64,000 bases of DNA, taken from Calliopsis andreniformis. Taxonomy: Eukaryota; Arthropoda; Insecta; Hymenoptera; Andrenidae. The notes beneath the pieces were generated by a model that was not told where the DNA came from, made no database searches, and saw only the letters and a list, made by a program, of their open reading frames with translations. The stretch covers positions 1,426,001 through 1,490,000 of the forward strand of contig NW_027480468.1 in NCBI RefSeq assembly GCF_051401765.1. The letters are read 5' to 3'. Positions 42,371-52,081 of this stretch are shown in pieces; position 1 is the first letter of the stretch; each line of letters begins with the position of its first letter. The position numbers were made by a program, and so were the translations under genes.

Positions 42371-43582
42371 TCAACATTCAACGCACAACCCTCAACCATC
42401 AATCCTCAATACTCAACCATCAATCCTCAGTTCTCAATACTCAATAGAATATCCTGAATCCTCATGGTTCAATACTCAACCAGCAATATTCCATAATCAA
42501 ATCTCAATCCTCAAACATCAATTCTCAACACTCAATCCTCAATCCTCAATCCTCAATCTTCAATCGTCAATACCCAATCCTCAGTCTTCAATCCTCAATC
42601 CTCAATCCTCAATTCTCAATCCTCAATCCTCAGTCCTCAAATCTCAATCCTGAATCCTCAATCATGAATCCTCAATCTTCAGCCCTTGGTCCTACACAAT
42701 CAGTTGTCAATCCTCAATCCTCAATACAATGTCCTCAATTCACAGTTTTCAATACTCAATACTCAATCTGCAATCTTCAGATCTCCATCCACAAACATCA
42801 ATTATCATCACTCAACCCTCAATACTCAGTCCCCAATCCTCAATCTTCAATCGTCAATCCTCAATCCTCAATCCTCAATCTTAATCTTCAATCCTCAATA
42901 CTCAATCTTCAATCCTCAATCCTCAATGCTCAATCCTCAATACTCAATCTTCAATCCTCAATCCTCAATCCTCAATCTACAATCCTCAATACTCAATCTG
43001 CAATCCTCAATCCTCAGTCCTCAATCCTCAATCCTCATTTTTCAATCCTCAATACCGAATCCTCAATCTTCAATCCTCAATCCTCAATCCTCAATTCTCA
43101 ATCCTCAATCCTCAATCCTCAGACTTCAGACATCAATACCCAACCCACAGTCCTCGTCCTCAATCCACAACCCTCAATCCTCAATCTTCAATCATTAATA
43201 TTCAATCTTCTATCCACAATCCTCAATCCTCAATCCTCAATCCTCAACCCTCAATCCTCTACGTTCAATCCTCAATACCCAATCCTCAGTCTTCAATCCT
43301 CAATCCTCAATCCTCAATCCTCAATCCTCAATCCTCAGTCATCAAACCTCAATCCTGAATCCTCAATCCTGAATCCTCAATCTTCAGCCCTGAGTCCCCA
43401 CAATCAGTTGTCAATCCTCAATCCTCAGTAGAATATCCTCAATTCACAGGTTTCAATACTCAATACTCAATCTGCAATCTTCAGATCTCTATACACAAAC
43501 ATCAATTCTCATCACTCAACCCTCAATACTCAGTCCCCAATCCTCAATCTTCAATCCTCAATCCTCAATCCTCAATCCTCAA

Positions 43583-44350
43583 TCTTAACCTTCAATCCTC
43601 AATACTCAATCTTCAATCCTCAATCCTCAATCCTCAATCCTCAATCCTCAATCCTCAATCTTCAATCCTCAATACTCAATCTTCAATCCTCAATCCTGAA
43701 TCCTCAACTCTCAATCCTCAATCCTCAATCCTCAATCGTCAACCTTCACTCCTCAATACTCAATCTTCAATCCTCAATCCTCAATCCTCAATCCACATTC
43801 TTCAATCCTCAATTCCCTATCCTCAATCCTCAATCCTCAATCCTCAATCCTCAATCCTCAATCCTCAATCCTCAATCCTCAATCCTCAATCCTCAATCTT
43901 CAATCCTCAGTCCCAAATCCTCAATCTTCAATACTCAATCCTCAATCCTCAATCCTCAATCCTCAATCTTAATGTTCAATCCTCAATACTCAATCTTCAA
44001 TCCTCAATCCTCAATCCTCAATCCTCAATCCTCAATCTTCAATCCTCAATACTCAATCTTCAATCCTCAATCCTGAATCCTCAACCCTCAATCCTCAACC
44101 CTCAATCCTGAATCGTCAATCTTCACTCCTCAATACTCAATCTTCAATCCTCAATCCTCAGTCCTCAATCCACATTCTTCAATCCTCAATTCCCTATCCT
44201 CAATCTTCAATCCTCAATCCTCAATCCGCAATCGTCAATCCTCAGTCCTCAATCCTCAATCTTCAATCCTCAGTCCCAAATCCTCAATCTTCAATACTCA
44301 ATCCTCAAACCTCAAACTTCAATCCTCAATACTCAATCTTCAATCCTCAA
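43583..44350 (+). repeat. About 384-bp local tandem duplication
   Basis: Two related segments start at the markers TCTTAACC (43583) and TCTTAATG (43967), 384 bp apart (54 x 7 + 6). Each holds a CCACATTC marker (43793 and 44170) and the unit series around CCCTATCC. The matching place in the previous 6.2-kb copy has a single version. This accounts for most of the 433-bp length difference. Confidence 0.7.
43823..43892 (+). repeat. Run of 10 perfect heptamers
   Basis: Ten exact TCAATCC units inside the locally duplicated segment. The second version, near 44200, is interrupted by GCAATCG and TCAGTCC units, so this run may reflect local expansion or conversion to consensus. Confidence 0.85.
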
Positions 44351-45980
44351 TCCTCAATCCTCAATACACAATCCTCATTCTTCAATCCTCAATACCCAAT
44401 CCTCAATCTTCAATCCTCAATCCTCAATCCTCAGTTCTCAACCCTCAGTCCTCAATCCTCAATCCTCAATCCTCAAACGTCAAACCTCAACCGTCAGTCC
44501 TCGTCCTCAAACCTCAACACTCAGTCCTCCATCCTCAATCTTCAATCATCAATACTCAATCTTCAATCCTCAATCCTCAATCCTCAGACTTCAGACATCA
44601 ATACTCAACCCACAGTCCTCGTCCTCAATCCACAACCCTCAATCCTCAATCCTCAATCTTCAACCATTAATATTCAATCTTCAATCCACAATCCTCAATC
44701 CTCAATCCTCAACCCACAATCCTCTACGTTCAATCCTCAATACCCAATCCTCAGTCTTCAATCCTCAATCGTCAATCCTCAATCCTCAATCCTCAATCCT
44801 CAGCCCTCAAACCTCAATACTGAACCCTCAATTCTGAATCCTCAATCTTCAGCCCTGAGTCCTCAGCAATCAGTTGTCAATCCTCAACCCTCAGTAGAGT
44901 ATCCTCAATTCACAGTTTTCAATACTCAATACTCAATCTGCAATGTTCAGATCTCTATCCACAAACATCAATTCTCATCACTCAACCCTCAATGCTCTGT
45001 CCCCAATCCTCAATCTTCAATCCTCAATCCTCAGTCCTCAATCCTCTATCTTAATCTTCAATCCTCAATACTCAAACTTCAATCCTCAATCCTCAATGCC
45101 CTATCCTCAATCCTCACCCTTCAATCCTCAATACTCAATCTTCAATCCTGAATCCTCAATCCTCAACCCTCAATCCTCAATCCTCAATCCTCAATCGTCA
45201 ATCTTCAATCCTCAATACTCAATCCTCAATCCTCAATCCTCAACCCTCAATCCTCAATCCTCAATCCTCAATCGTCAATCTTCAATACTCAATCCTCAAT
45301 CCTCAAGCTTCAATCCTCAATACTGAATCTTCAATCCTCAATGCTCAATCCTCAATCCTCAATCCTCATTCTTCAATCCTCAATACCCAATCCTCAATCT
45401 TCAATCCTCAATCCTCAATCCTCAATTCTGTGTCCTCAATCCTCAATCCTCAGACCTCTAACATCAAAACTCAACCCTCAGTCCTCGTCCTCAATCCACA
45501 ACCCTCAATCCTCAATCCTCAATCTTCAATTCTCAATCCTCAATCCTCAATACTCAATCCTCAATCCTCAATCCTCAATCCTCAGTCCTCAAACCTGAAT
45601 CCCGAATCCTCAATCGTGAATCCTCAATCTTCAGCCCTCAGTCCTCAACAATCATTTGTCAATCCTCAATCCTCAATAGAGTATCATCAATTCACAGTTT
45701 TCAATACTCAATACTCAATCTGCAATCTTCAAATCTCAATCCACAAACATCAATTCTCATAACTCAACCCTCAACACTCCGTCCCCAATCCTCAATTTCC
45801 AATCCTCAATCGTCAATCCTCAATCCTCAATCCCCAATTTTCAATCCTCAATCCTCAATACTCAAGCTTCAATCCTCAATCCTCAATCCTCAATCCTCAA
45901 TCCTCAATCCTCAATATTCAACACACAACCCTCAGCCATCCATCCTCAATACTCAACCATCAATCCTCAATTCTCAACAC

Positions 45981-46092
45981 TCAATAGATTATACTGAATT
46001 CTCATGGTTGAATACTCAATCCATAATATACAATAATCAAATCTCAATCCTCAAACATTAATTCTCAAAACTCAGTCCTCAACACTCAGTCC
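45981..46092 (+). repeat. Landmark box A, ATTATAC subtype
   Basis: A-type box with the second unit ATTATAC instead of AATATCC and with units ATAATAT and ACAATAA in its middle. Others of this subtype start at 20995, 34420, 39363, 40598, 49101, 52221, 52515, 55635, 58755 and 61875. It has 16 units in register and a GAATTC hexamer. Confidence 0.85.
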
Positions 46093-46333
46093 TCTCTCTT
46101 CAATCCTCCATCCTCAATCCTCAATCTTCAATCCTCAATACTCAATCTTCAATCCTCAATCCTCAATCCTGAATCCTCAATCCTCTATCCTCATTCTTCA
46201 ATCCTCATCACCCAGTCCTCAATCTTCTATCCTCAATCCACAACCCTCGATCCTCAATCCTCAATCTTCAATCATCAATATTCAATCTTCCGTCCGCAAT
46301 CCTCAATCCTCAATCCTCAATCCTCAATCCTCA

Positions 46334-47031
46334 TTGTTCAATCCGCAATACCCAACCCTCAATCTTCAATACTCAATCCTCAATACCCAATCCTCAATCG
46401 TCAATCCCCAATCCTCTATCCACAATTCTCAATCCTCAACCCTCAGTCCTCAGTCCTCAAACCTCAATCCTCCGCCCTCAGCCCTCATCGTCAATCCTCA
46501 ATCCTCAATCCTCAATTTTCAATCCTCAATAATCAATCTTCAATCCTCAATCCTCAATCCTCAATTCTCAATCCTCAATCGTCAGTCTTCAATCCTCAAT
46601 ACTCAATCTTCAATCCTGAATCCTCAATCCTCAATCCTCAATCCTCATTCTTCAATCCTCAATACCCAATTCTCAATCCTCAATGTTCAATCCGCAATAC
46701 CCAACCCTCAATCTTCAATACTCAATCCTCAATACCCAATCCTCAATCCTCAGTCCTCAGTCCTCAAACCACAATCCTCAACCCTCAGCCCTCATCCTCA
46801 TTCCTCAATCCTCAACCCTCAGTCCTCCGTCCTCAAACCTCAAACCTCAGCCCTCAGACCTCATCCTCAATACTTAATCCTCAATCCTCAATCCTCAATC
46901 TTCAATCCTCAATACTCAATCTTCAATCCTCAATCCTCAGTCCTCAAACCTCAATTCTGAATCCTGAATACTCAATCTTCAATCCTCAATCCTCAGTCGT
47001 CAATGCTCTACCATCAATCTTCAATCCTCAA
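46334..47031 (+). repeat. 349-bp internal repeat within the 3120-bp unit
   Basis: Segments starting 46334 and 46683 both open with TTCAATCCGCAATACCCAAC and are 349 bp apart (49 x 7 + 6). One hexamer (TCATCG) lies between them and accounts for the remainder. The pair recurs in each 3120-bp copy and at 39716/40065. Confidence 0.8.
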
Positions 47032-47107
47032 TCCTCAATGCTCAATACTCAATCCTCATTCTTCAATCCTCAATACCCAAACCTCAACCTTCAATCCTGA
47101 ATCCTCA

Positions 47108-48306
47108 ATGCTCAATTCTCAATCCCCAATCCTCAACCCTCAATATTCAATCCTCAATACTCAATCTTCAATCCTCAATCCTCAATCCTCAGTCATCAAT
47201 TCTCAATCTTCAATTCTCAATCGTGAATCCTCACTCCTCAATCCTCAATCCTCAATCCTCGTTCCTCAAACCTCAATCCTCAACCCTCAGTCCTCATTCT
47301 CAATTCTCAATGCTCAATTCTCAATCCTCAATCCTCAATCCTCAACCCTCAATCCTCAGTCCTCAGTCCTCAAACCACAATCCTCAACCCTCAGCCCTCA
47401 TCCTCATTCCTCAATCCTCAACCCTCAGTCCTCCGTCCTCAAACCTCAAACCTCAGCCCTCAGACCTCATCCTCAATACTCAATCCTCAATCCTCAATCC
47501 TCAATCTTCAATCCTCAATACTCAATCTTCAATCCTCAATCCTCAGTCCTCAAACCTCAATTCTGAATCCTGAATACTCAATCTTCAATCTTCAATCCTC
47601 AGTCCTCAATACTCTACCATCAATCTTCAATCCTCAATGCTCAATACTCAATCCTCATTCTTCAATCCTCAATACCCAATCCTCAATCTTCAACCCTGAA
47701 TCCTCAATGCTCAATTCTCAATCCTCAATCCTCAACCCTCAATATTCAATCCTCAATACTCAATCTTCAATCCTCAATCCTCAATCCTCAGTCATCAATT
47801 CTCAATCTTCAATTCTCAATCGTGAATCCTCAATCCTCAATCCTCAATCCTCAATCCTCGTTCCTCAAACCTCAACCCTCAACCCTCAGTCCTCATTCTC
47901 AATTCTCAATGCTCAATTCTCAATCCTCAATCCTCAATCCTCAATCCTCAATCTTCAATCCTCAATAATCAATCTCCAATCCTAGATCCTCAATCCCCAA
48001 TCATCAATCCTTAATCCTCAATCTTGAATCCTCGATACCCAGTCCTCAATCTTCAATGCTCAATGCTCAATCCTCAATCCTCAATCCTCAGTCCTCAATC
48101 CTCAATCCTCAATCCTCAAACCTCAAACCTCAACCATCAGTCCTCGTCCTCAAACCTCAACCCTCAATCCTCCATCCTGAATCCTCAATACTCAATCCTC
48201 AATCTTCAATCCTCAATACTCAATCTTCAATCCTAAATCCTCGATCCTCAATCCTCAATCCTCATTCCTCAATCCTCAATACCCAATCCTCAATCCTCAA
48301 TCCTCA
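47108..48306 (+). repeat. 599-bp internal repeat within the 3120-bp unit
   Basis: Related segments begin at 47108 and 47707, 599 bp apart. That interval holds three hexamers (TCATTC, TCATCC, TCATCC), giving 83 x 7 + 3 x 6 = 599. It is the same sub-repeat as the 613-bp pair at 17531/18144, shorter by two heptamers. The right end is approximate. Confidence 0.7.
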
Positions 48307-48540
48307 ATCCTCAGTCCTCAATTCTCCATCCTCAATCCTCAATCCTCAATCCTCAATCCTCAATCCTCAATCCTCAATCATCCACCTCAATCTTCAATAC
48401 TCAATCCTCAATCCTCATTCCTCAATCCTCAATACTCAACCATCAATCCTCAATTCTCAATCCTCAATCCTCAATATTCAACACACAACCCTCAACCATC
48501 AATTCTCAATACCCAACCATCAATCCTCAATTATCAACAC

Positions 48541-48652
48541 TCAATAGAATATCCTGAATTCTCATGGTTTAATACTCAATCCACATTATTCAATAATCAA
48601 ATCTCAATCCTCAAACATCAATCCTCAACACTCAATCCTCAACACTCAGTCC
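48541..48652 (+). repeat. Landmark box A, ACATTAT subtype
   Basis: A-type box with units TTAATAC and ACATTAT. Others start at 32034 (truncated), 35983, 42161, 51661, 55075, 58195 and 61315. In the 3120-bp repeat it is followed by a B box 280 bp on and an ATTATAC-type A box 280 bp after that. Confidence 0.85.
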
Positions 48653-48820
48653 TCTCTCTTCAATCCTCCATCCTCAATCCTCAATCCTGAAGCATCAATC
48701 CTCAATCCTCAATACTCAACCCTCAATCCTCTGTCCTCAAAACTCAATCCCGAATCCTCAATCCTGAATCCTCATTCTTCAGCCCTCAGTCCTCAACAAT
48801 CAATTGTCAATCCTCAATCC

Positions 48821-48932
48821 TCAATAGAATATCCTGAATTCACAGTTTTCAATACTCAATCCCCATTCTTCAATCTTCAAATCTCAATACACAAACGTCA
48901 ATTCTCATCACTCAAACCTCAACACTCAGTCC
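48821..48932 (+). repeat. Landmark box B, GAATTC-bearing subtype
   Basis: A B-type box whose third unit is TGAATTC, as in box A, followed by ACAGTTT as in box B, then CCATTCT. Others start at 51941, 55355, 58475 and 61595. The mixture of A-like and B-like units may be a converted intermediate or simple point change. Confidence 0.8.
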
Positions 48933-48961
48933 TCAATCTTCAATCCTCAATCCTCAATCCT

Positions 48962-51900
48962 CAATCGTCAATCCTCAATACTCAAGCTTCAATCCTCAAT
49001 CCTCAATCCTCAATCCTCAATCCTCAATCCTCAATATTCAACACACAACCCTCAGCCATCCATCCTCAATACTCAACCATCAATCCTCAATTCTCAACAC
49101 TCAATAGATTATACTGAATTCTCATGGTTGAATACTCAATCCATAATATACAATAATCAAATCTCAATCCTCAAACATTAATTCTCAAAACTCAGTCCTC
49201 AACACTCAGTCCTCTCTCTTCAATCCTCCATCCTCAATCCTCAATCTTCAATCCTCAATACTCAATCTTCAATCCTCAATCCTCAATCCTCAATCCTCAA
49301 TCCTCTATCCTCATTCTTCAATCCTCATCACCCAGTCCTCAATCTTCTATCCTCAATCCACAACCCTCGATCCTCAATCCTCAATCTTCAATCATCAATA
49401 TTCAATCTTCCGTCCGCAATCCTCAATCCTCAATCCTCAATCCTCAATCCTCAATGTTCAATCCGCAATACCCAACCCTCAATCTTCAATACTCAATCCT
49501 CAATACCCAATCCTCAATCTTCAATCCCCAATCCTCTATCCACAATTCTCAATCCTCAACCCTCAGTCCTCAGTCCTCAAACCTCAATCCTCCGCCCTCA
49601 GCCCTCATCGTCAATTCTCAATCCTCAATCCTCAATTTTCAATCCTCAATAATCAATCTTCAATCCTCAATCCTCAATCCTCAATTCTCAATCCTCAATC
49701 GTCAGTCTTCAATCCTCAATACTCAATCTTCAATCCTGAATCCTCAATCCTCAATCCTCAATCCTCATTCTTCAATCCTCAATACCCAATTCTCAATCCT
49801 CAATGTTCAATCCGCAATACCCAACCCTCAATCTTCAATACTCAATCCTCAATACCCAATCCTCAATCCTCAGTCCTCAGTCCTCAAACCACAATCCTCA
49901 ACCCTCAGCCCTCATCCTCATTCCTCAATCCTCAACCCTCAGTCCTCCGTCCTCAAACCTCAAACCTCAGCCCTCAGACCTCATCCTCAATACTCAATCC
50001 TCAATCCTCATTCCTCAATCTTCAATCCTCAATACTCAATCTTCAATCCTCAATCCTCAGTCCTCAAACCTCAATTCTGAATCCTGAATACTCAATCTTC
50101 AATCCTCAATCCTCAGTCGTCAATGCTCTACCATCAATCTTCAATCCTCAATCCTCAATGCTCAATACTCAATCCTCATTCTTCAATCCTCAATACCCAA
50201 ACCTCAATCTTCAATCCTGAATCCTCAATGCTCAATTCTCAATCCCCAATCCTCAACCCTCAATATTCAATCCTCAATACTCAATCTTCAATCCTCAATC
50301 CTCAATCCTCAGTCATCAATTCTCAATCTTCAATTCTCAATCGTGAATCCTCACTCCTCAATCCTCAATCCTCAATCCTCGTTCCTCAAACCTCAATCCT
50401 CAACCCTCAGTCCTCATTCTCAATTCTCAATGCTCAATTCTCAATCCTCAATCCTCAATCCTCAACCCTCAATCCTCAGTCCTCAGTCCTCAAACCACAA
50501 TCCTCAACCCTCAGCCCTCATCCTCATTCCTCAATCCTCAACCCTCAGTCCTCCGTCCTCAAACCTCAAACCTCAGCCCTCAGACCTCATCCTCAATACT
50601 CAATCCTCAATCCTCAATCCTCAATCTTCAATCCTCAATACTCAATCTTCAATCCTCAATCCTCAGTCCTCAAACCTCAATTCTGAATCCTGAATACTCA
50701 ATCTTCAATCTTCAATCCTCAGTCCTCAATACTCTACCATCAATCTTCAATCCTCAATGCTCAATACTCAATCCTCATTCTTCAATCCTCAATACCCAAT
50801 CCTCAATCTTCAACCCTGAATCCTCAATGCTCAATTCTCAATCCTCAATCCTCAACCCTCAATATTCAATCCTCAATACTCAATCTTCAATCCTCAATCC
50901 TCAATCCTCAGTCATCAATTCTCAATCTTCAATTCTCAATCGTGAATCCTCAATCCTCAATCCTCAATCCTCAATCCTCGTTCCTCAAACCTCAACCCTC
51001 AACCCTCAGTCCTCATTCTCAATTCTCAATGCTCAATTCTCAATCCTCAATCCTCAATCCTCAATCCTCAATCTTCAATCCTCAATAATCAATCTCCAAT
51101 CCTAGATCCTCAATCCCCAATCATCAATCCTTAATCATCAATCTTGAATCCTCGATACCCAGTCCTCAATCTTCAATGCTCAATGCTCAATCCTCAATCC
51201 TCAACCCTCAGTCCTCAATCCTCAATCCTCAATCCTCAAACCTCAAACCTCAACCATCAGTCCTCGTCCTCAAACCTCAACCCTCAATCCTCCATCCTGA
51301 ATCCTCAATACTCAATCCTCAATCTTCAATCCTCAATACTCAATCTTCAATCCTAAATCCTCGATCCTCAATCCTCAATCCTCATTCCTCAATCCTCAAT
51401 ACCCAATCCTCAATCCTCAATCCTCAATCCTCAGTCCTCAATTCTCCATCCTCAATCCTCAATCCTCAATCCTCAATCCTCAATCCTCAATCCTCAATCA
51501 TCCACCTCAATCTTCAATACTCAATCCTCAATCCTCATTCCTCAATCCTCAATACTCAACCATCAATCCTCAATTCTCAATCCTCAATCCTCAATATTCA
51601 ACACACAACCCTCAACCATCAATTCTCAATACCCAACCATCAATCCTCAATTATCAACACTCAATAGAATATCCTGAATTCTCATGGTTTAATACTCAAT
51701 CCACATTATTCAATAATCAAATCTCAATCCTCAAACATCAATCCTCAACACTCAATCCTCAACACGCAGTCCTCTCTCTTCAATCCTCCATCCTCAATCC
51801 TCAATCCTGAAGCGTCAATCCTCAATCCTCAATACTCAACCCTCAATCCTCTGTCCTCAAAACTCAATCCCGAATCCTCAATCCTGAATCCTCATTCTTC

Positions 51901-52081
51901 AGCCCTCAGTCCTCAACAATCAATTGTCAATCCTCAATCCTCAATAGAATATCCTGAATTCACAGTTTTCAATACTCAATCCCCATTCTTCAATCTTCAA
52001 ATCTCAATACACAAACGTCAATTCTCATCACTCAAACCTCAACACTCAGTCCTCAATCTTCAATCCTCAATCCTCAATCCT
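48962..52081 (+). repeat. 3120-bp HOR, copy 2 (type b)
   Basis: Same length and landmarks as copy 1, with A boxes at 49101 and 51661, B box at 51941 and AAGCTT at 48984. It carries the b set of linked variants: TCAATCT rather than TCAATCG near 49518, TCAATCC rather than TTAATCC near 49991, TCAATCT near 50202, TTAATCA at 51129, TCAACCC at 51201 and TGAAGCG near 51810. Confidence 0.9.

Larger units (their letters stand above)
40288..46940 (+). repeat. 6.6-kb tandem unit, copy 2
   Basis: Second member of the tandem, overlapping at its right end with the first 1.1 kb of the 3120-bp array (45842-46940 matches 39224-40322). Boxes: A at 40598, 42161, 42441 and 45981; B at 42721, 43425, 44891 and 45673. 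The boxes at 42161, 42441 and 42721 are spaced exactly 280 bp. Confidence 0.8.
45842..48961 (+). repeat. 3120-bp HOR, copy 1 (type a)
   Basis: First copy of the regular array. Parsed by hand it contains 438 heptamers and 9 hexamers (438 x 7 + 9 x 6 = 3120). Internal landmarks: the only AAGCTT of the unit at 45864; A box at 45981; a 349-bp internal repeat at 46334/46683; a 599-bp internal repeat at 47108/47707; A box at 48541; B box at 48821. Private changes include TCATTGT at 46331 and a TGAATCC near 46168. Confidence 0.9.
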
